A stretch of 64,000 nt of DNA from Qipengyuania xiapuensis (GCF_019711395.1 NZ_JAIGNL010000002.1:186001-250000), one strand, 5' to 3'. Shown: positions 1-9,253, counted from the first letter of the stretch. The notes: generated by a model not told the origin, from the letters alone. Numbers and translations: made by a program.

Positions 1-555
1 CGGCATGGTCGCGACATCGGCACCCAGGCGCGCGCTCTGCAGCACGTGGACGGGATTGCGGATCGAAGCGGCGAGGATCTCGGTCTGGAAGTCGTAATTG
101 TTGTAGATCAGGCGGATATCGCCGATCAGTTCCATGCCGTCGAAGCCGTTGTCGTCGTGGCGGCCGATGAAGGGCGAGACGAAGGTCGCGCCGGCCTTGG
201 CGGCGAGCAGTGCCTGGTTGGCCGAGAAGCACAGCGTGACATTCACCATCGTGCCGTCCGAGGTCAGCTTCTTGCAGGTCTTGAGGCCGTCGATCGTGAG
301 CGGGACCTTGATGCAGACATTGTCCGCGATCTTCCGCAGGGTCTCGGCTTCCTTCATCATCGTCTCGTGATCGAGAGCGACGACTTCGGCGCTGACCGGG
401 CCATCGACGAGACCGCAGATTTCCTTGGTCACTTCCATGAAGTCACGGCCCGACTTCGCGATCAGCGACGGATTGGTGGTGACGCCATCGAGCAGGCCGG
501 TGTCGGCCATTTCCTTGATGTCGGCGATGTCGGCGGTGTCGACGAAGAATTTCAT
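1..555 (-). CDS. tal: Transaldolase (fructose-6-phosphate aldolase-like), C-terminus cut by window edge
   Basis: Read on the minus strand, the product begins [10 protein letters not shown], followed by the 'GVTTNPSLI' motif, which is typical of the short transaldolase/FSA subfamily. A conserved lysine sits in 'CIKVPLT', the Schiff-base position for the sugar-phosphate aldol transfer of the non-oxidative pentose phosphate pathway. About 185 of the usual 215-220 residues are present and the frame stays open to base 1. The start is the ATG read from 555. The enzyme is cytoplasmic. Transaldolase versus fructose-6-phosphate aldolase cannot be settled from this fragment. Confidence 0.9.
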   Translation of the reverse strand, partial: MKFFVDTADIADIKEMADTGLLDGVTTNPSLIAKSGRDFMEVTKEICGLVDGPVSAEVVALDHETMMKEAETLRKIADNVCIKVPLTIDGLKTCKKLTSDGTMVNVTLCFSANQALLAAKAGATFVSPFIGRHDDNGFDGMELIGDIRLIYNNYDFQTEILAASIRNPVHVLQSARLGADVATMP

Positions 556-620
556 GGGATGCGGCTCCGGGGAAGTGCTTTCGATTCCTTCGAAGCCTTA
601 GCGGCCCCGCGAGGGCGCGG

Positions 621-1316
621 CTAGAGGCGCGCGCCGGTTCCGAACACCCCGATGATCAGCGGATCGCGTGTCGCTGCCGGATCGGCACGGATCGCGGCTT
701 CCTCGACACCGATTTCGCGCCAGATCGTGTCGTCGATCCGGCCCGCAACCCGGCCCGAGACCGTGGGGATGTCGACCCCGGTCAGCGCGGCCAATGCCTG
801 TCCCACCAGCGGGTCCTGCGCGACGCGCATGGCGGTGCCGAGCTCGGGCACCATGGCCTCGATCAGCGAGCTGCCCATCGAGCCGCGCAGGAATGCGGTA
901 GCCGCAGTCGGACCTCCGTTCACGAGCTCGATTGCATTACGAATGCCGATCGTCCGGACGGCTTCGGTCACCAGCGGAGCGGCGCGGTCGGCACCTTCAT
1001 AGGCGATGTCCCCGAAGGCATCGGCCAGGCGGTCCTTGAACAGCGCCGAGGTCAGGATGCTCGACAGCACCCCGCCCCGCGCGCCCAGCAGGCTTTCGAG
1101 GCCGACGGTGGCGACCTGTTCGTCCCAGAAACCGTCCGGCTGGAGCATGCGTGCAAAGGCACGCTCGCTCGACAGGAAAAGGATGCGCTGGACGGCATCG
1201 GTGAGGCTGAAGCCGGGCAGGCCCGTACAGCCGGGGAGCGCCAGTGCCGCGCCGCCGAGGCCGATGCCGCCTAGGAAGGCCCTACGGCCGGTGGGCTTCG
1301 CGAGAATATCGGTCAT
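621..1316 (-). CDS. DUF4197 family exported protein
   Basis: The product is 231 residues. The N-terminus carries Arg-Arg, then a Gly/Ala-rich hydrophobic stretch and a Cys (RRAFLGGIG...ALPGCTG), which looks like a Tat or lipoprotein-type export signal. The rest resembles DUF4197: helical, with a conserved 'E-x-x-I-R-x-D-P' near the C-terminus. The start at 1316 is chosen because AGGAGAC lies just upstream; an in-frame GTG/ATG start further out (1370) lacks a comparable ribosome site. It is divergent from priA. Molecular function is unknown; the family is predicted to sit in the periplasm. Confidence 0.75.
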   Translation of the reverse strand: MTDILAKPTGRRAFLGGIGLGGAALALPGCTGLPGFSLTDAVQRILFLSSERAFARMLQPDGFWDEQVATVGLESLLGARGGVLSSILTSALFKDRLADAFGDIAYEGADRAAPLVTEAVRTIGIRNAIELVNGGPTAATAFLRGSMGSSLIEAMVPELGTAMRVAQDPLVGQALAALTGVDIPTVSGRVAGRIDDTIWREIGVEEAAIRADPAATRDPLIIGVFGTGARL

Positions 1317-1381
1317 TACTTGTCTCCTCATCAGGTCCCACCCTTGTTTTGTCGCAGTGTCGCCGCCCATATGGCCGGGCC

Positions 1382-3547
1382 ATGAACCGCGTGCGCTGCC
1401 TCGTCCTCAATGCCGCTCTCGGCCCGCTCGACTACAAGGTGCCGGACGGCATGGATGTCGGCCCGGGCTCGGTGGTAGAGTGCCCCTTGGGCCCGCGCAC
1501 CGTGATCGGGATCGTCTGGGAGGCTGAACGGCTGCCGGGGACGGACGTTCCTGCCGAAAAGCTGCGCAACCTCAGGGGCGTATACCCGATCCCGCCGCTG
1601 CCCGAACCGCTTCGGCGCCTGATCGAATGGACCGCCGACTACTATGTCGCCTCGCTCGCCAGCGTAACGCGCATGGCGCTGTCTTCGGGTGGCGCGCTGA
1701 AAGGGCCGGCGAGCATTACCGAATATCGCCTGACCGGCGGCATGCCCGAGCGCATGACACCGCAGCGGCTGGCGGCGATGGAGGCGCTGGAAGGCGAGCA
1801 GGCGACGATCCGCGAACTGGCGGGCATTGCCGGAGTGTCGGAAGGCGTGCTGCGCGGCCTCGTGAACCAAGGCGTGCTCGAACCGGTCGAGGTCGATTGC
1901 GACCGCCCCTATGACGAGGCGCGACCCGATTTCGCGCAAGTCGAGCTGAGCGACCAGCAGCGCGAGGCGGCGGACATCTTCTCCAATGCCGTACGCGAGG
2001 CGAAGTTCGCGCCCTTCCTGCTCGACGGGGTGACCGGATCGGGCAAGACCGAAACCTATTTTGAACCCGTCGCAGAGGCGCTTCGCATGGGTAGGCAGGT
2101 ACTCGTCCTGCTGCCCGAGATCGCGCTGACCGAGAACTTCCTCCACCGCTTCGAAGAACGCTTCGGCGTGCCGCCGGTGCTGTGGCACTCCTCGCTCAAA
2201 TCGACCGAGCGTCGCCGCGCATGGCGCGCCGTGGCGAGCGGAGAGGCGCAGGTGGTGGTGGGCGCGCGCTCCGCACTGTTCCTGCCCTTCGCCAAGCTTG
2301 GCCTGATCGTGGTCGACGAGGCGCACGAGACGAGCTTCAAGCAGGAAGACGGCGTGCGCTACAATGCGCGCGACGTGGCCGTGATGCGCGCGCATTTCGA
2401 GGGCTTCCCGATCATCCTCGCCAGCGCCACGCCTGCGCTCGAAAGCCTCCAGATGGCCGAGAGCGGAATCTATTCGAAGGTCGACCTGCCCAGCCGCTTC
2501 GGCGGGGCGCAATTGCCCGCTATCGACACGATCGACCTCAAGGAGGAGAAGCCGCCGCACGGCATGTGGCTTGCACAGCGATTGGTCGACGGGATTGCCG
2601 AAAGGCTCGAGCGCGGCGAGCAGTCGCTCCTCTTCCTCAATCGCCGCGGCTATGCGCCGCTCACGCTCTGCCGCAATTGCGGCTTCCGCTACCAGTGCCC
2701 CAACTGCAGCGCATGGCTGGTCGAGCACCGCTTCACCCGCCGCCTCGCGTGTCACCACTGCGGGCACGAGGCGCCCAGCCCCGCCGCTTGCCAGGAATGC
2801 GGCGAGCCCGACTGCCTCGTAGCCTGCGGTCCGGGAGTCGAGCGGATCGCCGACGAAGTGGCCGAGCGCCTGCCCGAAGCACGCGTCTTCGTGGCGACTT
2901 CGGACACGCTGAATTCGCCAGGGCGCGCGGCGGAGTTCATCGCTGCGGTCGAGGCGAGGGAAATCGACGTGATCGTCGGGACGCAGCTCGTCACCAAGGG
3001 CTTCCACTTTCCCGAACTCACGCTGGTCGGTGTGGTGGACGCCGATCTTGGCCTCGAAGGTGGGGACTTGCGCGCTGGCGAACGAACCTACCAGCAGGTC
3101 GCGCAGGTCGCAGGCCGTGCCGGACGCGGCGCGAAACCGGGCGAAGTGCTCATCCAGACACGCCATCCCGAGGCGAGCGTCATCGCCGCACTCGCTGCCG
3201 GAGACCGCGACGCCTTCTACACGGCCGAAACCGAGATGCGCCGCGACGCAGGCGCTCCGCCGTTCGGTCGCTGGGCCTCGATCATTGTGTCCAGCGAAGA
3301 CGAAGCCGAAGCACGCGAGGCCGCCCGCCGGATCGGCGATACGCGCCCCGACGTTGCCGACTGCATGATCCTCGGCCCCGCGCCTGCCCCCATGGCGCAG
3401 CTGCGCGGGCGCTATCGCTATAGGCTCCTCATGAATGCCCGGCGCAGCGTGCAATTGCAGGACGTGATCCGCAACTGGCTCGGCCGCATCGACCATCCGC
3501 CCGGTGTGCGCGTGGCGGTTGACGTCGACCCCTACAGCTTCGTCTGA
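1382..3547 (+). CDS. priA: Primosomal protein N', replication restart helicase PriA
   Basis: A 721-residue superfamily 2 helicase that reloads the replisome at stalled forks. The N-terminal DNA-binding domain is followed by Walker A (GVTGSGKTE) near residue 216 and a DEAH box (VVDEAHE) near 310. A zinc-binding block with paired CxxC motifs (CRNC, CPNC, CHHC, CQEC) spans about 430-480, then the C-terminal helicase lobe ends at the 3' side. This is the usual PriA order and length. The ATG at 1382 (MNRVRCLVLN) fits the family N-terminus, though no strong Shine-Dalgarno is visible. It is divergent from the DUF4197 gene and 33 bases ahead of the photolyase gene. Confidence 0.95.
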   Translation: MNRVRCLVLNAALGPLDYKVPDGMDVGPGSVVECPLGPRTVIGIVWEAERLPGTDVPAEKLRNLRGVYPIPPLPEPLRRLIEWTADYYVASLASVTRMALSSGGALKGPASITEYRLTGGMPERMTPQRLAAMEALEGEQATIRELAGIAGVSEGVLRGLVNQGVLEPVEVDCDRPYDEARPDFAQVELSDQQREAADIFSNAVREAKFAPFLLDGVTGSGKTETYFEPVAEALRMGRQVLVLLPEIALTENFLHRFEERFGVPPVLWHSSLKSTERRRAWRAVASGEAQVVVGARSALFLPFAKLGLIVVDEAHETSFKQEDGVRYNARDVAVMRAHFEGFPIILASATPALESLQMAESGIYSKVDLPSRFGGAQLPAIDTIDLKEEKPPHGMWLAQRLVDGIAERLERGEQSLLFLNRRGYAPLTLCRNCGFRYQCPNCSAWLVEHRFTRRLACHHCGHEAPSPAACQECGEPDCLVACGPGVERIADEVAERLPEARVFVATSDTLNSPGRAAEFIAAVEAREIDVIVGTQLVTKGFHFPELTLVGVVDADLGLEGGDLRAGERTYQQVAQVAGRAGRGAKPGEVLIQTRHPEASVIAALAAGDRDAFYTAETEMRRDAGAPPFGRWASIIVSSEDEAEAREAARRIGDTRPDVADCMILGPAPAPMAQLRGRYRYRLLMNARRSVQLQDVIRNWLGRIDHPPGVRVAVDVDPYSFV

Positions 3548-3580
3548 GGCACTCTCTGCATCCTCGCGCATTGTCGGGGC

Positions 3581-5137
3581 ATGTCAGGCCCCGTTCTCGT
3601 ACCCATCCTCGGCGACCAGCTGACCCGCGACCTCGCCTCGATCCGCGGGCGGACGAAGGACGACACCGTCATCCTGATGATGGAGGTCTGGGACGAGGCG
3701 ACCTACGTCAAACACCACAAGCAGAAGATCGCGCTCATCTTCTCAGCCATGCGCCACTTCGCAGAGGAACTGCGCGATGCCGGGTGGACGGTCGACTACG
3801 TGAAACTCGATAGCGAGGGCAATTCGGGAAGCTTCACGGGCGAAGTCGCCCGCGCGATCGAAGAGCACTCGCCGCGGCTGGTCAGCGTTGTCGAGGCGGG
3901 CGAGTGGCGCGTGCGCGAGGCGATGGACCAGTGGGCCGACAAGTTCGCCTGCGACGTCGAGATCCTGCGCGACGATCGCTTCATCTCCACGCAGGCCGAG
4001 TTCGACGAGTGGGCGGAGGACCGCAAGGAGCTCCGCATGGAGTTCTTCTACCGCGAGATGCGCCGCAAGACCGGCCTCCTCATGGATGGCGACAAGCCCG
4101 AAGGCGGCGACTGGAATTACGACAGCGAGAACCGAAAGCCGCCCAAGGAAGGCCTCTCCGCACCCGAGCGCCCGAAGTTCGAGCCCGACGGGATCACGCG
4201 AGAGGTGATCGAACTGGTCGAGGCCCGCTTCAGTGACCACTTTGGTTCGCTCGAACGCTTCGAATGGCCCGTAACCCGCGAAGAGGCAGAGGAAGCCGCC
4301 GACGCCTTTTTTGCCGAGCGGATCGAATGCTTCGGCCCCTACCAGGACGCGATGGTCGCGGGCGAGGACGATCTGTTCCACTCGATGCTCTCGACCAGCA
4401 TCAACCTCGGCCTGCTCGACCCGCTGGAGCTCTGCCAGCGCGCGGAGAAGGCATACAAGGACGGCAAGGCGCCGATCAATTCGGCCGAGGGCTTCATTCG
4501 CCAGATCATCGGCTGGCGCGAATATGTGCGCGGTTTCTACTTCCACCAGATGCCGCACCTGCAGAAAGCGAATGCGCTCAATGCCCAGCGCGGCCTGCCC
4601 GAGTTCTACTGGACCGGCGAGACCGACATGGCCTGCCTTGCAGACTGCATTCGTTCGACCCGCGACAACGCACATGCGCACCACATCCAGCGGCTGATGG
4701 TTCTCGGCAATTTCGCTCTGATCGCAGGCATCAATCCGCGCGAAGTGCAGGACTGGTTCCTTGTGGTCTACGCCGATGCCTATGAATGGGTCGAACTGCC
4801 CAATGTCGCCGCGATGATCCTCTATGCCGACGGCGGCAAGCTCGCCTCCAAACCCTATGCGGCGTCCGGAAATTACATCAACAAGATGAGCAACTACTGC
4901 ACGGGCTGCAAATACTCACCGAGCAAGAAAACCGGTGAAGGCGCCTGCCCCTTCAACCCGCTCTACTGGCACTTCATGGACCGCCACCGCGAGCGGCTGG
5001 AAAAGAACCCGCGCATCGGGCGGATCTACTCGACCTGGGACCGGATGGGCGAGGAGAAGCAGGCGGAGTATCTGGAGAGCGCGGAGGCGTTTCTCGATAC
5101 GCTCACGCCGGCTGGCAAAGGCTGGGCACAAGACTAA
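3581..5137 (+). CDS. Fe-S cryptochrome/photolyase-related protein (FeS-BCP, PhrB-like (6-4) photolyase)
   Basis: 518 residues matching the deoxyribodipyrimidine photolyase-related (DPRP) family, whose studied members repair (6-4) photoproducts or act as photoreceptors, using FAD and a [4Fe-4S] cluster. The N-terminus (LVPILGDQL) is the family's Rossmann-like antenna domain. Cysteines in 'NYCTGC' (440, 443) and 'GEGACPF' (456), with one in the 'DCIRSTRDNAHAHHIQ' segment near 355, match the four cluster ligands. The conserved HHIQRL of the FAD/DNA site is present. It lies 33 bases after priA, so co-transcription is possible. Exact substrate is not shown by sequence. Confidence 0.9.
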   Translation: MSGPVLVPILGDQLTRDLASIRGRTKDDTVILMMEVWDEATYVKHHKQKIALIFSAMRHFAEELRDAGWTVDYVKLDSEGNSGSFTGEVARAIEEHSPRLVSVVEAGEWRVREAMDQWADKFACDVEILRDDRFISTQAEFDEWAEDRKELRMEFFYREMRRKTGLLMDGDKPEGGDWNYDSENRKPPKEGLSAPERPKFEPDGITREVIELVEARFSDHFGSLERFEWPVTREEAEEAADAFFAERIECFGPYQDAMVAGEDDLFHSMLSTSINLGLLDPLELCQRAEKAYKDGKAPINSAEGFIRQIIGWREYVRGFYFHQMPHLQKANALNAQRGLPEFYWTGETDMACLADCIRSTRDNAHAHHIQRLMVLGNFALIAGINPREVQDWFLVVYADAYEWVELPNVAAMILYADGGKLASKPYAASGNYINKMSNYCTGCKYSPSKKTGEGACPFNPLYWHFMDRHRERLEKNPRIGRIYSTWDRMGEEKQAEYLESAEAFLDTLTPAGKGWAQD

Positions 5138-5145
5138 GAAGGCCC

Positions 5146-5163
5146 GTGCCGGAAAGCCGGCGC
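5146..5163. other. Short GC hairpin after the photolyase gene
   Basis: A stem GCCGG/CCGGC (extendable with a G-U pair to about 7 bp) closes an AAAG loop eight bases after the photolyase stop. No T run follows on either strand, so it may be a weak terminator or a small dispersed intergenic repeat. Confidence 0.35.
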
Positions 5164-5181
5164 CTACACTCTCGCTTTAAG

Positions 5182-5763
5182 TCACGACCAATCCTCGGAT
5201 TTGACCCATGGCTGGCATTGGTCGTGTCGTTTCACATGCCTTTCGACTGCGCGGGCGTCATGGGGATGGCCCAAGGGATAGTTTACGCAGCTGTCCAGTG
5301 TGCACGCACGGATAGGATCGCCAATGGTCTGATCGCAAGTGACATTTACAACGTCCGGATATGACGGCCCCATCCAACGAACCTCACCCAATATGGGGTT
5401 CCCTTTTTCCTTGGTTCCCGTCTCGCGTATTTGGATCCGCTGTTCTCGATTGCCATCCAATCGCATTTCGAATCGAGCACGCGTGGCCACGCACACACCT
5501 TCGTTGGTTCTGCACGATTTCATTCGTGGGCCTGTTGAACTCTTGGCGATGTCATCCGCGGCGCCCACCTCCTCATAATAGAGGATTAGAAGGCCGTGCC
5601 CCTTCAAATCTGAGCCATCGCTATTCAACTTGACAACGATATGGGGAAACACTGGCTTGCAAGCGCGATCCGTCTCCAGGCTCGTATCCGCCACGAGCGG
5701 AGACGCCGAGAAAAATGCAAATGCGAGCGCTAACTGCTTGTGTCGCAAGCTGGCTATAGTCAT
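5182..5763 (-). CDS. Secreted cysteine-containing orphan protein
   Basis: 193 residues, not recognised. It starts MTIASLRHKQ, followed by a hydrophobic stretch (LALAFAFFSASPLVA) that looks like a Sec signal peptide cut near residue 25. The mature part has about seven cysteines (for example in 'RACKPV', 'MKSCRTNEGVC', 'VTCDQT', 'RACTLDSC', 'HDQCQP'), suggesting disulfides in the periplasm. GGGGGAG sits six bases before the ATG, supporting translation. Base composition is visibly lower in GC than the flanking genes and codon choice is less strict, so recent transfer or a lineage-specific gene is plausible. It could also be decaying. Confidence 0.55.
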   Translation of the reverse strand: MTIASLRHKQLALAFAFFSASPLVADTSLETDRACKPVFPHIVVKLNSDGSDLKGHGLLILYYEEVGAADDIAKSSTGPRMKSCRTNEGVCVATRARFEMRLDGNREQRIQIRETGTKEKGNPILGEVRWMGPSYPDVVNVTCDQTIGDPIRACTLDSCVNYPLGHPHDARAVERHVKRHDQCQPWVKSEDWS

Positions 5764-5967
5764 CGATGCTCCCCCTACTGCGAACCTGCCTGAATCATGT
5801 CCGACGCTGACATTTACTTATGAATCCAAATATTTACTAGGTGATATTTGTGATCCTTTTTGCAAAAGTACTTTTGCACATGGCGTATGGCGCAAACTTG
5901 CCGCGTAACATTAGCTGTTACTAGATCGATCAGCGCAAGGCTGCGAAAGTCGTACTTGGAATAGCGC
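5764..5967. other. AT-rich intergenic region between the orphan gene and ada
   Basis: About 200 bases, much richer in A+T than the rest of the window. It precedes the minus-strand orphan gene and so should hold its promoter. It contains an 18-bp perfect palindrome (separate entry). A 68-codon open frame here overlaps the 3' end of ada and lacks a ribosome-binding site; I do not call it a gene. Confidence 0.5.
5861..5878. promoter_or_regulatory. 18-bp perfect palindrome, candidate operator
   Basis: TGCAAAAGTACTTTTGCA is identical to its reverse complement. It lies about 100 bases upstream of the start of the secreted orphan gene, in an AT-rich region. A dimeric transcription factor site is the simplest reading; a cruciform or bidirectional terminator stem is possible. 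Confidence 0.45.
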
Positions 5968-7014
5968 TCAGCCCCGCTCCCGCCGCAACAGCTCGGCCTT
6001 GATCTCCGTGCCGTAGGCATACCCGCCCAGCCCGCCGTCGGCTGCGATCACGCGGTGGCAGGGGATGAGGACGGCGATATTGTTGGCGCCATTTGCTCCG
6101 CCCACTGCGCGGCTGGCCTTGGGGTTGCCGAGCATCGCGGCCTGCTCCCCATAGCTGCGCGTCTCGCCTGCGGGTATCTGGCGTAGCGCTTCCCAGCAGC
6201 GCTGCTGGAAGGCGGTGCCCTTGACGTCGAGCGGGATGTCGGCAGTGGTGGCCGTGTGCGGCGCTTCGACGGCGGCTGTCACCTTCTCGAACAGTGCGCG
6301 GAATTCCTCGCCGCCTTCGACCAGATCGGCCTTGGGGAAACGGGCGCGCAGTTCTTCCTCACCTTCGCCGAACGAGAGGCAGCATACGCCCTTCTCGGTC
6401 GCGGCCACTAGCATTTTGCCGAGCGTCGTTGCGATCACGGACCAGTGTACCGTGCGGCCCTTGCCGCCATCTTTCCAGTCGCTCGCGCTCATGCCGCTGT
6501 CTTTCCTGTCCTCGTAGAAGCGCGATGGCGCGCCGTAGCCTGCTTCGTAGATCGCCTGCGTGACGCTCACGCCCTCGCCCAGTGCCTCGTCCGCGCGTTC
6601 ACGGCGCAGGGCGCGCTGGTAGGCGGCAGGAGAGAGCCCGACCGCGCGGGTGAAGATGCGCTGGAAATGCGTCGGCGAGTAATCGGTGAGCAGGCCCAGC
6701 CGTTCGAGCGAAACCGTCTCCTCCGCCTCGCGCAGCACCTTCAGCGCTGCGAGTACGGCGCCTTCTTCGCGGCTCTGCTGGTCGGGCGCGCAACGCTTGC
6801 AGGCGCGCAAGCCCGCCTCTTCGGCCGCCTCGCATGTCGCGTAGAAGCGCACGTTCTCGCGCTTGGGCGCGCGCGCCGGGCAAGATGGGCGGCAGTAGAT
6901 GCCGGTCGAATGCACACCGGTCACGAAGACACCGTCGAACCGCCGGTCTTTGGCCAGCGCGATGCGCCAGCGATCATCGTCGGTCAGGGGTTTCGTCTCG
7001 GTCACGTCGCTCAT
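5968..7014 (-). CDS. ada: Ada: methylphosphotriester acceptor, AraC-type activator and O6-methylguanine-DNA methyltransferase
   Basis: 348 residues, close to E. coli Ada (354). Domains in order: Ada zinc domain with C41, C45, C72 and C75, where the first Cys takes the methyl from phosphotriesters; an AraC-type helix-turn-helix; and a C-terminal MGMT domain with the acceptor Cys in PCHRV near residue 319 and the closing 'GGLGGYAYG'. It repairs alkylated DNA and, when methylated, activates the adaptive response. The start at 7014 (MSDVTETKP) is preferred over an upstream in-frame one because the domain begins soon after and GGAAG/AGAAGG lie upstream. Monocistronic by context. Confidence 0.93.
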   Translation of the reverse strand: MSDVTETKPLTDDDRWRIALAKDRRFDGVFVTGVHSTGIYCRPSCPARAPKRENVRFYATCEAAEEAGLRACKRCAPDQQSREEGAVLAALKVLREAEETVSLERLGLLTDYSPTHFQRIFTRAVGLSPAAYQRALRRERADEALGEGVSVTQAIYEAGYGAPSRFYEDRKDSGMSASDWKDGGKGRTVHWSVIATTLGKMLVAATEKGVCCLSFGEGEEELRARFPKADLVEGGEEFRALFEKVTAAVEAPHTATTADIPLDVKGTAFQQRCWEALRQIPAGETRSYGEQAAMLGNPKASRAVGGANGANNIAVLIPCHRVIAADGGLGGYAYGTEIKAELLRRERG

Positions 7015-7122
7015 CCTTCTATCGCTTCCGGCGATCTTGCAAGCATGGCTCTGGCAAAAGCTGAGCAGGGCCGCATCCCGCATCTTGCGGTCAATGTGGA
7101 CGCGACGCTAAGAGAACGGCGG

Positions 7123-8688
7123 ATGGGACGTCTCCTTGTAAAGATTGCCGCGCTGCTCGCGCTCCTCGCCCCTGCCCTTGCGCATGCGGAACCTGCCGAT
7201 ATCGATGCGGCGGCGCGCGGCGTCGTGCGCGTGGTGATCATCGGGAATGATGATGACGAACTCTTCCCGGTAAGCCACGGCACTGGCTTCGCCGTCACCA
7301 GCGACCTGATCGTGACCAATGCCCACGTGGTGCGCGACGCGATGAGTGACAATGACCTGCGCGTCGGCATCGTGCCCAGCGGCGGTGGACAGGCGGTCTA
7401 TGGCCGTATCGTGTCCGTCAATGCGAGGAACGACCTGGCGCTCGTACGCCTGACCGGCAGCCTGCGCCTGCCCCCGCTGGCCATCGCAGGCCGGCCGATT
7501 GCCAACAGCGGCGAAGTAACCAGCGTCGGCTACCCCATGAATGTCGACCGCGCGCAAGGCCTCGATCTTGCCGATATCTTTCGCTCGATGCCGCCGGTGA
7601 AAAGCCGCGGCTTCGTTTCCGGCGAGCGTCCCAGCCGCCAGTTCGACACCATCCTCCACACCGCCCCGATCGCGCGCGGCAATTCGGGCGGACCGCTGCT
7701 CGACCCCTGCGGCCGCGTGGTGGGCGTGAACAGTTTCGGCGCCGACAACGAGGGCGGCGATGCGGAGTTCTTCTTCGCCGTGTCGAACCGCGAACTGTTG
7801 CCCTTCCTGCGCGCGAACGAGGTCGAGCCGGTCATCAACGACACGGTCTGCCGCAGCCTTGCCGATCTCGACGCTGCGGAACGCGAACGGCTCGAGCGCG
7901 AGCAGATGGAGGCGCTCCAGAGCCTCGCCCAGCGCGCCGAGGAAACCCGCGAACGCCGCGAGCGCGCCCTCCTGAAGGCCCAGCTGAGCGTTGCCGAGGA
8001 CCGCGAGGACCGCATGGCGCTTGCCTTCATCCTCGTGCTTTTCGCCTTCGGCCTCGCGCTCTGGGCATGGAGCGAGCAACAGAAGATCGATCCCGAAGGC
8101 GAAGACGCCGAACTGCGCCAGAAGAAAATCAAGATCGCTTTCGGAATCGCGGGCTTCCTCGTGATCGTCGGCCTTATCGCTTTCCTTACCCGCCCCGGTC
8201 TGGACGAGATCGACCGACGTGTGTCTGCCGAGATGCAGGAAGGTACAGGTGGCAACACCACCGACCCCGAAAACCCGGAAACGGGCGATGCCAACCTCGT
8301 TTGCCGCCTCATCCCCGAACGCAGCAAGTTCACCGGTGCCAACCCGCCCGACATCGAATTCGACTGGGCCGAGACGGGCTGCGTCAACGAACGTACGCAG
8401 TATGGCTATGCTGCAGGCACATGGTCGCGCGTCTTCGTGCCCAATTCCGAAGACGCGGTATCGGTCAACAGTTTCGACCCGGACCGCAGGATCTTCCGCT
8501 CCGAGCGCTATCTCCTGCCGCGCAGCGCGATGAACGAAGCGCGCGAGGCCCGCGGCAAGTACACCGCGCCGGTCTGCGGTGCCGAAGGCGCAGCGGTCCA
8601 GCTGGGCGATCTGCAGGGCGAAGTCCTCGGCCAGCTCCCCACCCAGCCCAACGAACGGCTGGTCTATCGCTGCGAGACGCGTGAATAG
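7123..8688 (+). CDS. Membrane-anchored trypsin-like serine protease
   Basis: 521 residues. A Sec signal peptide ends at about AHA22. The trypsin-like catalytic triad is readable: H68 in 'TNAHVV', D104 in 'ARNDLALV' and S188 in 'ARGNSGGPLL', the DegP/S1 pattern. A charged coiled-coil-like stretch rich in Glu and Arg follows (about 240-280), then two transmembrane segments near 284-303 and 322-342, and a soluble C-terminal domain of about 160 residues that I do not recognise. No PDZ domain is seen, unlike DegP. The protease domain should face the periplasm. The gene is divergent from ada; the next gene starts three bases after its stop. Confidence 0.85.
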   Translation: MGRLLVKIAALLALLAPALAHAEPADIDAAARGVVRVVIIGNDDDELFPVSHGTGFAVTSDLIVTNAHVVRDAMSDNDLRVGIVPSGGGQAVYGRIVSVNARNDLALVRLTGSLRLPPLAIAGRPIANSGEVTSVGYPMNVDRAQGLDLADIFRSMPPVKSRGFVSGERPSRQFDTILHTAPIARGNSGGPLLDPCGRVVGVNSFGADNEGGDAEFFFAVSNRELLPFLRANEVEPVINDTVCRSLADLDAAERERLEREQMEALQSLAQRAEETRERRERALLKAQLSVAEDREDRMALAFILVLFAFGLALWAWSEQQKIDPEGEDAELRQKKIKIAFGIAGFLVIVGLIAFLTRPGLDEIDRRVSAEMQEGTGGNTTDPENPETGDANLVCRLIPERSKFTGANPPDIEFDWAETGCVNERTQYGYAAGTWSRVFVPNSEDAVSVNSFDPDRRIFRSERYLLPRSAMNEAREARGKYTAPVCGAEGAAVQLGDLQGEVLGQLPTQPNERLVYRCETRE

Positions 8689-8691
8689 TTC

Positions 8692-9243
8692 GTGGAGCAG
8701 GCGCTAGTCTTTGCCTCGATAATGCTCGGCGTGGCGATCGCATCCGAGCTTACCAACCTGCATCACCTTCTCCGCGCGAAGCAGGTCATCTGGCACTGGG
8801 CGCAGCCGGCCTTTGCGATCTTCGTCCTTCTGAACATTGTCGCATTCTGGTGGGGAGCAGCGAACAACCAGGGTTCGATCAGCTTTGCACGGTTCCTGCC
8901 GATCCTCCTGCAGCTGGTGCTGCTCGTGCTGCTGGCGGCGGTATCCCTGCCCGACAAGATACCCGACGACCGGCTCGACCTCGGAGAATACTACCACGAG
9001 AACCGGCGGTATCAGTGGATCCTGTTCTCTCTATATTTCTGGTCGATCCATATTGGCTTCGTAGCGCGCACCCTAGCGCTCGACATCTCCGCGCTGGACA
9101 AGGTCGCCATGCTCGGTCCGGACACGATCGCCGGGCTCATCGCATTCGGGATGATCTTCGCGCAGCGTTGGCGCTGGATTGCGCTCGGCTTCGCCTTCTT
9201 CGCATTGTCGCCGATCGCCTGGGCCGCCCGTACGCTGGGCTAG
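8692..9243 (+). CDS. Polytopic membrane protein of unknown function
   Basis: 183 residues with about five or six hydrophobic segments (for example around 5-20, 38-56, 66-86, 106-128 and 138-180). I do not recognise a family. It starts with GTG three bases after the stop of the membrane protease gene, which argues for translational coupling and perhaps a shared role in the membrane. No catalytic motif is visible. Confidence 0.65.
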   Translation: MEQALVFASIMLGVAIASELTNLHHLLRAKQVIWHWAQPAFAIFVLLNIVAFWWGAANNQGSISFARFLPILLQLVLLVLLAAVSLPDKIPDDRLDLGEYYHENRRYQWILFSLYFWSIHIGFVARTLALDISALDKVAMLGPDTIAGLIAFGMIFAQRWRWIALGFAFFALSPIAWAARTLG

Positions 9244-9253
9244 CCGCCGAGAC

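Noticed and set aside
1331..3571. Long open frame of 746 codons antisense to priA
   Set aside because: High-GC third positions keep opposite frames open. It is His/Arg/Ala-rich, matches no family pattern, and priA in the other strand is unambiguous.
5814..6020. 68-codon minus-strand frame in the AT-rich region
   Set aside because: It overlaps the ada 3' end, has no ribosome-binding site, and its composition changes abruptly at the AT-rich border.
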